Shown here in pieces: positions 24,718 to 33,800 of a DNA stretch of 36,257 nt. A program made the translations under genes and the position numbers. Each line of letters begins with the position of its first letter. The first letter of the stretch is position 1. Under the pieces are notes generated by a model that was given only the letters and a program-made list of their open reading frames with translations, ran no database searches and was not told the origin of the DNA. The DNA comes from GWF2-33-9 sp964405755 (GTDB lineage: Bacteria > Bacteroidota > Ignavibacteria > Kapaibacteriales > UBA2268), in assembly GCA_964405755.1 (NCBI GenBank), contig CAYOPF010000010.1, forward strand, positions 1-36,257, given 5' to 3'.

Positions 24718-25941
24718 ATGAGAAAAACATTATTATTTTTATTATTTCTTGCATTTTCATCGAAATTGCTCTCCCAAAACGATACTTTACGCTTTATGGA
24801 AAATAAAAATCCTTTCTGGGATGAAATAAAAAAAAGCAGTGAAGAATTTATTAAAAATCAAACTCCAGATAAACCCGAAAAGAAAGCTTTGAAAATGGAA
24901 TTCGAGAGTATTCAACTGCCAAAGGTAACCGATGAATTTACACGGGTTTGGCATAACGACCCAGTACCACAAGCATGGACCAATATCTGCTGGGATTTTT
25001 GTGCAACATCTTTATTCGAATCAGAAATATTCAGAATACACAATAAAAAAATAAAGTTGTCTGAACCATGGGTTGCATATTGGGAATTTGTCGAGAAAGC
25101 TAAATATTTTGTTCAAACTCGAGGTAAATCACTATTTGCGGAAGGTAGCCAAGCTAATGCAGTCAAACGCATTTGGAAGAAATATGGCGTTGTTCCTGCC
25201 ACTGCATATACAGGTTTATTACCTGGACAGAAATTTTTAGACCATCACGTAATGTTTCAGGAAATGTCTGATTTTCTTAAAGGTATCAAAGAAAAGAATA
25301 TGTGGAATGATGAATTCGTGGTAGAGACGATCAAAAGTATTATGAACAAGTATATGACAGAACCCCCTAAAAAAATTACTTTTGAAGGCAAGGAATACAG
25401 TCCAGAAGGCTTCTTTAAAGATGTTGTGAAATTAAATTTAGATGATTATGTTGATATAATCTCTATTTTGGAGCCTGGGTACTATAAGCAAGTTACCTAC
25501 GATGTCCCTGATAACTGGTGGAACGACCAATCATACTACAATCTGCCGCTCAATGATTTTATGGATGCCTTGAAAAGTGCAATCAAGTCAGGTTTTAGTC
25601 TTGCTTTGGGAGGTGATGTTTCCGAGCCTGGTTATTATTCATTACTCGATGTTGCAATGATTCCGTCGTGGGATATTCCAAGCAAGTTCATTGATGATAA
25701 AGCTCGTCAATTTAGATTTAGTAACGGTACAACTTCCGATGACCATGGAATCCATCTTGTTGGTTATACTCAGAAAGATAATGGTATGTGGTTTTTGATT
25801 AAAGATTCCGGTTCCGGTTCACGAAATGGTAATGCCAAAGGTTATTATTTCTATCACGAGGACTATATTAAGTTAAAAATGATGGTATTTATGGTTCATC
25901 GCTCTGCTGTGGAGAAATTTCTAACAAAATTTAAACAATAA
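24718..25941 (+). CDS. Secreted papain-fold (C1, bleomycin hydrolase-like) peptidase homologue
   Basis: A 407-residue exported protein with a signal peptide (residues 1-20, ending KLLSQ). The papain active-site region is recognisable: Gln85 and Cys91 in PQAWTNICWDFCATS, and His343 in DDHGIHLVGY. At the position of the usual catalytic Asn in NSWG the chain reads KDSGSG, so the residue is Asp363 and the Trp is also missing. The rest (KGYYFYHEDYIKLKMMVFMVH) fits the bleomycin hydrolase branch. It is probably an extracytoplasmic peptidase, but activity is uncertain because of the Asn-to-Asp change; this may be a subfamily trait. mraY begins 10 bases downstream. Confidence 0.82.
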   Translation: MRKTLLFLLFLAFSSKLLSQNDTLRFMENKNPFWDEIKKSSEEFIKNQTPDKPEKKALKMEFESIQLPKVTDEFTRVWHNDPVPQAWTNICWDFCATSLFESEIFRIHNKKIKLSEPWVAYWEFVEKAKYFVQTRGKSLFAEGSQANAVKRIWKKYGVVPATAYTGLLPGQKFLDHHVMFQEMSDFLKGIKEKNMWNDEFVVETIKSIMNKYMTEPPKKITFEGKEYSPEGFFKDVVKLNLDDYVDIISILEPGYYKQVTYDVPDNWWNDQSYYNLPLNDFMDALKSAIKSGFSLALGGDVSEPGYYSLLDVAMIPSWDIPSKFIDDKARQFRFSNGTTSDDHGIHLVGYTQKDNGMWFLIKDSGSGSRNGNAKGYYFYHEDYIKLKMMVFMVHRSAVEKFLTKFKQ

Positions 25942-25951
25942 TCGGGTTATT

Positions 25952-27082
25952 ATGCTCTACTACCTCGCTTTATTTTTGGAGAACACTCTTAACCCTCCAG
26001 GAGTGGGAGTGTTCAAATACATTACTTTTCGTTCAGCTGGTGCGGCAATCACTGCATTGTTAATCAGTTTAATTTTCGGACAGATGATTATCCGCTTTTT
26101 ACAGAAAAAACAAATCGGCGAACAATCCAAAGCTGAACTTCAAGCAGTAGGCAATCACCACTCCAAAGCAGGGACACCTACAATGGGTGGAATCATCGTG
26201 CTTATATCGGTTTTGTTGCCTACCTTGTTTTGGGCAAATATATTAAATTGGTTCGTTATCGTTATCTTTATTACAACACTTTGGTTAGGACTTGTCGGAT
26301 TTTTTGATGATTACCTAAAAGTAGTAAAAAAATACCCAAAAGGATTAATCGGAAAGTATAAAATCGTCGGTCAATTCTCAATCGGGCTTTTTATAGGCAC
26401 CTTAATTTACTTCTTTCCCGATTTATTCTCCAATAATTTTGAACAATTCAAAACATTATCGACTATTCCTTTCGAAAAAAACTTAAACTTCGACTGGGGA
26501 CTGCTATACATTCCTATGGTAATATTCATCATCACTGCCACATCCAATGCCGTGAATTTAACAGATGGTTTGGATGGTTTATCTATCGGAACAGTCGGCA
26601 TCTCTGCGTTGGCTTTTGCTTTAATTGCCTATTTTACTGGCAACGCAACTTTCTCGAAGTATTTAAATATTATGCACTTGTCGGGCTCAGGCGAACTGAC
26701 CATTTTTGCAGCGTCAATCGTCGGTGCCGCACTCGGATTTCTTTGGTTCAATTCCTATCCTGCTAAAGTTTTTATGGGAGATACCGGCTCCTTAGCATTA
26801 GGAGGAGCTATCGGAGCTTTGGCCATTTTGCTCAAAAAAGAATTCCTTTTGCCCATACTCGGTGGAGTTTTCTTTGCAGAGACACTTTCGGTTATCATAC
26901 AGGTAACTTATTTCAAATATACAAAGAAAAAATTCGGCGAAGGCAGGCGCATCTTTCTCATGTCCCCAATTCATCACCACTTTGAGAAAAAAGGCTGGCA
27001 CGAAAGTCAAATCGTTACTCGCTTTTATATTATTGCCGTTATCCTAGCAATAATCACGATGGCCACCTTCAAAGTTAGATAA
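25952..27082 (+). CDS. mraY: Phospho-N-acetylmuramoyl-pentapeptide transferase
   Basis: A 376-residue inner-membrane enzyme that makes lipid I from UDP-MurNAc-pentapeptide and undecaprenyl phosphate. All hallmark motifs are intact: GTPTMGGI at 74-81, the Asp pair FFDDYLK (Asp119-Asp120), NAVNLTDGLDGL at 199-210, FMGDTGSLALGG with Asp277, and SPIHHHFEKKGW with His341-343. About ten helices are seen. It is normally in the dcw cluster between murF and murD; here it stands alone after a peptidase gene and tail-to-tail with a glycosyltransferase. Its G+C (42-48% in sampled 60-base lines) is well above neighbouring genes (about 32%). Confidence 0.97.
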   Translation: MLYYLALFLENTLNPPGVGVFKYITFRSAGAAITALLISLIFGQMIIRFLQKKQIGEQSKAELQAVGNHHSKAGTPTMGGIIVLISVLLPTLFWANILNWFVIVIFITTLWLGLVGFFDDYLKVVKKYPKGLIGKYKIVGQFSIGLFIGTLIYFFPDLFSNNFEQFKTLSTIPFEKNLNFDWGLLYIPMVIFIITATSNAVNLTDGLDGLSIGTVGISALAFALIAYFTGNATFSKYLNIMHLSGSGELTIFAASIVGAALGFLWFNSYPAKVFMGDTGSLALGGAIGALAILLKKEFLLPILGGVFFAETLSVIIQVTYFKYTKKKFGEGRRIFLMSPIHHHFEKKGWHESQIVTRFYIIAVILAIITMATFKVR

Positions 27083-27102
27083 ATCGTACAATATACTTCG
27101 AT

Positions 27103-28230
27103 TTACTTTCTTTTGTAATGGAAATTGTTGACTATATCTTCGATAAGCGTCATCATTTTTTCGGCAGAAGTATCCCACGAAAAGGAGGAAGCCCACTGAA
27201 CTGCGCCAACATTCAATTTGTGTTTGAAATCGTCGTTGGTGAGAGCGAGTTCGATTTTGCTTTGTAAATCATCAATGTTCCCATATTGGTAAAGAAGTCC
27301 TGAATGTCCATTATTGACGGAATCGCGTAAGCCGGGAACTTCTGCACTAACGACAGGGGTTCCCACAGCATTGGCTTCGATGTTGGTGATTCCCCAGCCT
27401 TCTTTTGCAGATGTATTAACAACCAAATCGACTTCGCTAAGGATGCGAACCTTTTCGTCGTCGCTCACGAAACCATAGAAAATCGTTTTATGGGCAATTC
27501 CTAACCTGGTTGCCAATGATTGCAGATAGTTGTTGAAATCGCCGCGCCCGATTATCTCAAGTTGAGCATTAGGATATTTTTTGGTAAATTTGGCGAAAGC
27601 CAAAAATAGATGATCCACGCTTTTGTATTTTTTCAATCGTCCAAAGTAGGCAATGCGGAATATATTGGGTAGGGTAGTATTGTGTTCGACAGAAAACTTT
27701 TCCTTATCGTAGGCATTGTGTATTATTGTAAAGTTACGCGAATCGAAGCCGCGATCGATGAATTCATCTAAGGTGGATTGGGAAACCACTGAAAATGATG
27801 TGTTTTTATATACAAAATCAACAAATTTCTCAGCTAAAAGGACGTAACTTGCACCAATCAAGCCAGATTGATTTAAAATACTTTTTCCGAAGAAGTGGTG
27901 ACTAATAGCTAAAATTGGATGTTTCTTAACGAATAATGGAGTATAGAAGGGGATTTTGTTAATATCATCGATTACTATATCAAAACCTTCATTTTTGACT
28001 GATTGATAAATACGAGGTACTAGAAAATTAAAGAGTTCGCGTTTGCCGCGTCGCTGAATTTGAATTCCATCGATAATTTCGTCGGCAGGCAAATCTGGAT
28101 GAGTGCAACAATACAGAGTTACATTATTCCCCATAGCGACAATTCGGCGGAAAATTTCGTGCATATGCACTTCGGCTCCACCACCTAAGGGGTTTCGGAT
28201 ACATTGCCAGTTAAAAAGTAAAATATTCAT
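27103..28230 (-). CDS. GT4-family glycosyltransferase
   Basis: A 375-residue retaining GT-B glycosyltransferase. The N-terminal acceptor domain opens with NPLGGGAEVHMHEIFRRI, the Gly-rich loop typical of GT4. The C-terminal donor domain has RIAYFGRLKKYKSVDHL (about 192-208), the nucleotide-sugar site Glu277 to Glu285 in KEGWGITNIEANAVGTP, and VPGLRDSV. The substrate is unknown; lipopolysaccharide, exopolysaccharide or glycolipid synthesis are possible. It converges on mraY with a 20-base gap. Like mraY it is unusually G+C-rich (38-50% in sampled lines). No other glycan genes are nearby. Confidence 0.92.
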   Translation of the reverse strand: MNILLFNWQCIRNPLGGGAEVHMHEIFRRIVAMGNNVTLYCCTHPDLPADEIIDGIQIQRRGKRELFNFLVPRIYQSVKNEGFDIVIDDINKIPFYTPLFVKKHPILAISHHFFGKSILNQSGLIGASYVLLAEKFVDFVYKNTSFSVVSQSTLDEFIDRGFDSRNFTIIHNAYDKEKFSVEHNTTLPNIFRIAYFGRLKKYKSVDHLFLAFAKFTKKYPNAQLEIIGRGDFNNYLQSLATRLGIAHKTIFYGFVSDDEKVRILSEVDLVVNTSAKEGWGITNIEANAVGTPVVSAEVPGLRDSVNNGHSGLLYQYGNIDDLQSKIELALTNDDFKHKLNVGAVQWASSFSWDTSAEKMMTLIEDIVNNFHYKRK

Positions 28231-28314
28231 TCAAATTTTGGCATATTATTTTGGTAATTACAAAGACGAAATTAAATAAAAATATAATCTCAATATATAA
28301 TAAGGATTTATAAA

Positions 28315-29148
28315 ATGAAAATATTGAAATATCCTAATTTTAAAAATACAAATTTAGCCAATTGGTTGATTTTAGCCTCACTAGTTGCTTTTTTAATGCA
28401 ATCTTGCACTACTCCACAAAGTGTAGGATACAACATGAAGACGAAAAATCCACCAAAAGTGAAAACAACCCATTCAGAAGAGAAGAAAAAAGATGATTTA
28501 CAATCTCAAGTAGAAGTAATTATTCCAGAGCAGAATAATTACAGCGACCGATTACCTACTTTGAGAGAGCAGATGAAGCTAATTGCAGATAAACAAATTG
28601 AAATAGAAGTTGATGTTGATATTATAAAAAGTGAAATTAGTTTGATAAAAGCCGAACTAGTTGACTTAAAATCAAGCTTGATGACCGATGGGAAAATAAT
28701 CCAAAAACAAATTGTAACTGGAGAAACAAACTCGAAACCAAACAAAATAAGCAAAAAACAAATAGAAGAGGAAACATTTTTACTTCCTGATGAAGCAGTG
28801 CAAAATGTTCCTCCCAAAAAGATTGTTAAAGACAAACCAATTATCGTAAAGCCACCCAAAAAGTCCGATAGTAAACAATCAAGTAATATAAATTCTGATG
28901 AAGTCCATTACGAAAAAACTTCTGAAAATAATCAATTGAAAGTTGTAGAAAACAACAATGATAAACCAACGATCAATAATAATTTATCGATTAAAGATAA
29001 CGAAGCTTACGAAAAAGTAAAATTAGCAGAATCACTTGCAAATAGTGGTAAATTGGACGAAGCAAGAAAAATATACCAAGAAATATTAAAGCAAAATCCA
29101 AAAAATGAATTAACACCAATTGCAAAAAAAATGCTACAACAGCTATAA
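28315..29148 (+). CDS. Putative lipoprotein with coiled-coil-like region and C-terminal TPR-like repeat
   Basis: A 277-residue protein of unknown function. A long leader ends in a lipobox (AFLMQSC, Cys31), so it should be lipidated. Residues about 80-125 are a charged helical stretch with coiled-coil character (RLPTLREQMKLIADKQIEIE). A Lys/Pro/Asn-rich low-complexity region covers about 140-220. The last 45 residues form a TPR-like unit (LAESLANSGKLDEARKIYQE). The order helix, disordered linker, TPR recalls CpoB/YbgF, but the match is too weak to name it. AAGGATTTA before ATG 28315 is a good ribosome site and recurs before ssb. Confidence 0.72.
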   Translation: MKILKYPNFKNTNLANWLILASLVAFLMQSCTTPQSVGYNMKTKNPPKVKTTHSEEKKKDDLQSQVEVIIPEQNNYSDRLPTLREQMKLIADKQIEIEVDVDIIKSEISLIKAELVDLKSSLMTDGKIIQKQIVTGETNSKPNKISKKQIEEETFLLPDEAVQNVPPKKIVKDKPIIVKPPKKSDSKQSSNINSDEVHYEKTSENNQLKVVENNNDKPTINNNLSIKDNEAYEKVKLAESLANSGKLDEARKIYQEILKQNPKNELTPIAKKMLQQL

Positions 29149-29163
29149 GAATTTAATAATTAT

Positions 29164-29194
29164 TTTGTAATTTGGAAAAAAATTCATATTTTTG
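29164..29194 (+). promoter_or_regulatory. Bacteroidota-type -33/-7 promoter for ssb
   Basis: TTTG at 29164-29167, a spacer of exactly 19 bases, then TATTTTTG at 29187-29194. This is a full match to the Bacteroidota primary-sigma pattern TTTG-N19-TAnnTTTG. It lies 65 bases before the ssb ATG, giving an AT-rich leader of about 60 bases with AAGGA ahead of the start. Confidence 0.65.
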
Positions 29195-29259
29195 CTAATA
29201 ATTAAAATAAATAAAACCGATAGCTAACGAAATTTTCGAATAAAATAAGGATTTAATCA

Positions 29260-29640
29260 ATGGCAAACAACAGAAGCATTAACAGAGTTACATTACTTGG
29301 TAATGTAGGAAACGCACCAGAGTTGCGCTCAACCCCACAAGGAGTCCCAGTAACAAGTATTCGAATGGCAACACACTCACTTGTAAAAGGCGGTAATGGT
29401 GAAGTTTCAGATTTAACAGAATGGCACAATGTTGTTTTTTGGCGAGATTTGGCAAACAAAGCAGTCAATTTATTAACTAAAAGCACACGAATATACGTAG
29501 AAGGAGCTTTGAAGACTCGCAAATACGAAAAAGAAGGAAACACAAGATTCATCACTGAAGTTGTTGCCGATACTTTAATAGTATTAGATAATCGTCGCCG
29601 TAAAGATGACGACAATATAGACGAATACGAAGAAGACTAA
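29260..29640 (+). CDS. ssb: Single-stranded DNA-binding protein (OB fold)
   Basis: A 126-residue protein with a complete OB fold: SINRVTLLGNVGNAPELRST at the N-terminus, TEWHNVVFWRDLANKA in the middle and RIYVEGALKTRKYEKEG after it. It is short because the Gly/Gln-rich linker is almost absent. The tail is acidic (DDDNIDEYEED) but lacks the DDDIPF-like tip that recruits partners in standard SSB. It could be an accessory paralogue or a lineage-specific form. ATG 29260 is supported by AAGGATTTA. It converges on xseB with a 7-base gap. Confidence 0.94.
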   Translation: MANNRSINRVTLLGNVGNAPELRSTPQGVPVTSIRMATHSLVKGGNGEVSDLTEWHNVVFWRDLANKAVNLLTKSTRIYVEGALKTRKYEKEGNTRFITEVVADTLIVLDNRRRKDDDNIDEYEED

Positions 29641-29659
29641 TTAACAATTATTCTTCTTC
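29629..29659. terminator. Hairpin spanning both stop codons of ssb and xseB, possible bidirectional terminator
   Basis: Bases 29629-29642 pair with 29646-29659 at 13 of 14 positions around a 3-base loop (aac). The outer stem (GAAGAAGA with TCTTCTTC) is made of the Glu codons that end both proteins; the inner stem (TAATT with AATTA) contains the two stop codons. There is no long U-tract, so termination is possible but not certain. Confidence 0.45.
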
Positions 29660-29860
29660 AGAATTTAGTATCTCGACATTAACCATTTTTTGGGTAATGT
29701 TGATTATTTTTTTCTCGGTTACAGTTAAAAACTCCCTGCATTCGTTAATTAGATTAAGTCCTTCGTCGTATGCGGAAATCTGATTTTCCAGAGTTTCACC
29801 ACTCTTATTAATAACTTGAATTAATTGGTCAATTCGTTGTAGTTTTTCTTCAAAAGTCAT
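29648..29860 (-). CDS. xseB: Exodeoxyribonuclease VII small subunit
   Basis: A 70-residue helical protein with the family start MTFEEKLQRIDQLIQVI and the SGETLENQISAYDEGLNLI segment (about residues 20-38), which matches the usual LE-x-L-x-x-YExG pattern. With XseA it degrades single-stranded DNA. ATG 29860 is preferred over a TTG at 29890. xseA is not beside it. It is the last gene of the metH-metF-xseB run, 41 bases after metF. Confidence 0.87.
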   Translation of the reverse strand: MTFEEKLQRIDQLIQVINKSGETLENQISAYDEGLNLINECREFLTVTEKKIINITQKMVNVEILNSEEE

Positions 29861-29901
29861 AATAATGTCTAAAGTTTTTTCAATTTTCAAAATTAAAGAG
29901 A

Positions 29902-30855
29902 TTAATAAATATTTTTTGCAATTTCAGCAATATTGTCCGACATCCCCATGGTATAAAAATGAATGCTTGGCACACCATTTTGTATTAGTTCCTTGCATTG
30001 TTCTATTGCCCATTCAATTCCAACTTGCCGTATTTCATTGTTGGACTTGCATTTCGATACCTCTTGTACCAAATCAATAGGGATATCAATATAAAATGTC
30101 TTAGGCAATTGGGTAATATGTGATTGATTGCTGATTGGTTTTATTCCGGGGACTATTGGCACAGTAATCCCAACTTCACGGCATTTTTTTACAAAATTTA
30201 AGTAATGAGTATTGTCGAAGAACATTTGTGTTACAATATATTCGGCGCCTTCATCAATTTTTTGCTTTAAAAACATAATATCTGTATCTAAATTGGGTGC
30301 TTCAGGATGCTTTTCGGGATATCCTGCAACGCCGGTCGAAAAGTGGGTTGGTGTGATGTTCTTAATATCATCATCAAGATAAATACCATTATTCATGTTC
30401 ACTATTTGTTTCAGTAAGTCGATTGCATATTTGTGGCCATTGGGTTCTGGAATGAACTTACCAGTGGATTTGTCTGGGTCGCCACGAAGAACAAGAATGT
30501 TATCGATTTCTAAAAAATGCAAGTCGATTAGAGCGTTCTCAGTTTCTTCCTTGTCGAATCCTGCACAAATAATATGAGGTATAACATCAATTTTGTATTT
30601 ATATTTAATTGCAGCTGCAATTCCTACTGTACCGGGACGCTTGCGTATAGTTCTTTTTTCAATAGTACCATTTTTCAATTCTTTGTAAATTACTTCTTCT
30701 CGATGATAAGTTACGTTAATATACGCTGGATCAAATTCAAGCAAAGGATCTATTGTTCCGTAAATTGCTTGAATGTGATCTCCCTTGAGAGGAGGCAACA
30801 GTTCGAACGAAAAAAGTGGTTTATTAGAATTTCTTAATTTATCTGCTACTGTCAT
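29902..30855 (-). CDS. metF: 5,10-methylenetetrahydrofolate reductase
   Basis: A 317-residue TIM-barrel flavoenzyme that makes 5-methyl-THF, the methyl donor for the MetH encoded just upstream. The N-terminal FSFELLPP with Glu18 corresponds to the catalytic Glu of E. coli MetF. ILVLRGDPDKS (about residues 116-126) and the FAD/folate-site region YIVTQMFFDNTHYLNF (about 202-217) are typical. IVPGIKPISN follows. Its ATG overlaps the metH stop by four bases (ATGA), indicating coupled translation. Confidence 0.95.
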   Translation of the reverse strand: MTVADKLRNSNKPLFSFELLPPLKGDHIQAIYGTIDPLLEFDPAYINVTYHREEVIYKELKNGTIEKRTIRKRPGTVGIAAAIKYKYKIDVIPHIICAGFDKEETENALIDLHFLEIDNILVLRGDPDKSTGKFIPEPNGHKYAIDLLKQIVNMNNGIYLDDDIKNITPTHFSTGVAGYPEKHPEAPNLDTDIMFLKQKIDEGAEYIVTQMFFDNTHYLNFVKKCREVGITVPIVPGIKPISNQSHITQLPKTFYIDIPIDLVQEVSKCKSNNEIRQVGIEWAIEQCKELIQNGVPSIHFYTMGMSDNIAEIAKNIY

Positions 30856-33800
30856 ATTTCATAATTTAAATAATGTTGTAAAGTTTTCTCAATTTCGCTT
30901 ACAGTTTGGCTCCGACGTTTAGAATAATCTTCTATTTGGTCTTTAGTTATTTTCCAAATATTAAAATATTTCGATTGAGGATGGGCAAAATAGTATCCAC
31001 AAACCGAAGGTAACGGTTCAACCATATAGTTTTCAGTTAGTTTCATATTAAGCTTGCTTTGAACATTCATAAATTCGAATATTTTAAGTTTCTCGCTATG
31101 ATCCGGACAAGCAGGATAACCCGGAGCAGGACGGATACCTGTGAATTTCTCCCTTAATATTTCTTCAGTTGTTAAGTTTTCATCCGATGCATAACCCCAA
31201 TATTCTTTTCTAATTTTTGTGTGTAAATACTCTGCATAAGCTTCGGCTAAGCGATTACTTAATACTTTGAAAAGTAGAATTTCATAATCTTTGCCTTCTT
31301 TCTTCCAGTTTTCTAATAGACGAGCATCTGTCTCATAAATAGAAACAGCAAACAAACCCATATAATCGTTTATTATATCTTTTGGTGATATGAAATCGGA
31401 AAGTGCAGGACATTCTTTACTGTCTGTTTGAACTCGCAAAAAACAAAATCGTTCACTTTTATTATCCCATTCCACAATAACATCTTCATTCTCAGAAAAT
31501 GCTGGATATATGCCCCAAGCAGATTCAGCTTTAAGGACTTTTTTATCCACAATCCAATCAAGCATTTTTTCTGCATCTGCTTTCAATTTTTGGGCTTCTT
31601 CTCCTTTTTCAGCATCATTCAATATTTCAGGATATTTACCAAAATATCCCCATTCTTTGAAAAAGAAGAGGTAATCGATGTAGGGTATAATATTCTCCAA
31701 AGGCTCATCGGTAGAATAAAATGTACCTAATTGTCTTGGTCTAGCAATTGATTTTAAATTAAAATCGACTTTACTCTTTTTCTTTCTAGCTTCTTCGAGT
31801 TTTAAAAATTTGGTTGTTTCAGATCTTCTTTCGTAATCGGATTTTATATTTTGATATTTTTCTTTTATTTTTTTAGTAAATTCTACCTTTGATTCGGGAT
31901 TAAGTAATTGAGAAATCACGCTGGCTACTTGCGAGGCATCCCTTACGTATACTACTGGTCCATCATAATTAGGTGCAATTTTTACAGCAGTGTGTAATTC
32001 GCTGGTTGTAGCACCACCAATTAATAGAGGTATCATCAAACCTCTTTTTTGCTTTTCGCGGGCAACATAAACCATTTCTTCTAATGAAGGTGTGATTAAC
32101 CCACTAAGACCTATGACATCTGCATTATTTTCTATTGAAGCATCAATTATTTTATCTGCAGGTGTCATTACCCCTAAATCGATAACTTTATAATTATTGC
32201 AATTAAGTACAACGTTTACTATGTTTTTTCCGATATCATGAACGTCGCCCTTAACTGTTGCCATTACGATAGTTCCGGCAAAAGTTTGAACACCTTTTTG
32301 TTCTTCAATCCAAGGTTGAAGATAAGAGACTGCTTGCTTCATTACTCTTGCACTTTTAACTACTTGAGGTAGAAACATTTTTCCAGTTCCAAACAAATCT
32401 CCTACCTGCTTCATTCCATTCATTAATGGTCCTTCGATAACAGATAACCCGTCTGAATAATTGTTTTTGCATTCTGACATATCGATTTCGATGAAATCTG
32501 GTATACCTTTCACTAATGAATAGGATATCCGTTCTTGTAAGGACAGCTTTCTCCAATCAGCTTGATGTTCGTATTTATTTGATGAACTTTTGTGTTTTTC
32601 AGCATAATCGATCAATTGTTTTGAAGCATCTGGGTGTTGATTTAATATCACATTTTCAACTAATAATCTTAGTTCAAGATCAATATCATCAAATATAGTA
32701 AGTCTTCCAGCATTTACAATTCCCATATCTAAGCCAGCTTTAATTGCATGATAAAGAAACACAGAGTGCATGGCTTCGCGGACCTCATCATTTCCCCTAA
32801 AAGAAAAAGATAAATTACTAATTCCACCAGACGTTTTTGCACCGGGCAAGTTGTCTTTTATCCATTCGACGGCATTTATGAATTCAACTGCATAATTATT
32901 GTGTTCGTCCATTCCAGTAGCAATTGCCAAAACATTAACGTCAAATATTATGTCAGTTGCTCGAATACCATTTTCAATTAATAATTTATATGCTCTCTTG
33001 CAAATCTCAATCTTTCTCTGAAAATCGGCAGCTTGTCCATATTCATCAAAAGCCATTACAATCATTGCAGCACCATATTGCTGAATTTTTTTAGCATGTT
33101 CTATGAATAAATCTTCTCCTTCTTTCAAGCTGATTGAGTTAACAATTGACTTTCCTTGCAAACATTGCAATCCTGCTTCTATTACCTCGAATTTAGATGA
33201 GTCAATCATTATTGGAACTTTTGCTATGTCGGGATCGGCAGATAAGAATTTTAAAAATGTTGTCATTTCCCTTTTAGCGTCCAACATTGCATCATCCATA
33301 TTCACATCGAGAATCTGAGCACCATTATCCACCTGTTCGCGGGCAATTGCCAATGCTTCTTCATATTTTTTTTCTCTGATTAAACGGGCAAACATACGCG
33401 AGCCAGCAACATTAGTCCTTTCACCAATGTTAATGAAATTCTTTTCGGGGTTAATTTCCAAAATTTCAAGACCTGACAATTTTGTCTGTAAATCAATTTT
33501 TGGTATTTCGCGTGGTTTAATGTTTCGTACTTTCTTTGCTATAGCTGATATATGGTCGGGAGTTGTTCCGCAACATCCACCAACGATATTGACCATTCCA
33601 TTGATTGCCCAGTTATGAATATGTGAGGATGTTACTTCGGGAGTTTCATCATATTGCCCTAGTTCATTTGGTAAACCTGCATTAGGATAAAAGCTTATTG
33701 GTAAAGGTGAAATTCTAGATAGTTCTTTTGCAAAAGGGGTCATTTGTTCTGCACCTAAAGAACAATTCAATCCGATACTTAATAATTCAATATGGGAAAG

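Noticed and set aside
27083..27102. Small inverted repeat (aaatcg / cgattt) between mraY and the glycosyltransferase gene
   Set aside because: Only six pairs around a 12-base loop and no U-tract, so it is not convincing as a terminator.
28250..28280. TTTG with a 19-base spacer and TAAATAAA ahead of the lipoprotein gene as a second -33/-7 promoter
   Set aside because: The -7 box matches only TA and one T of the consensus, which is too weak in AT-rich DNA.
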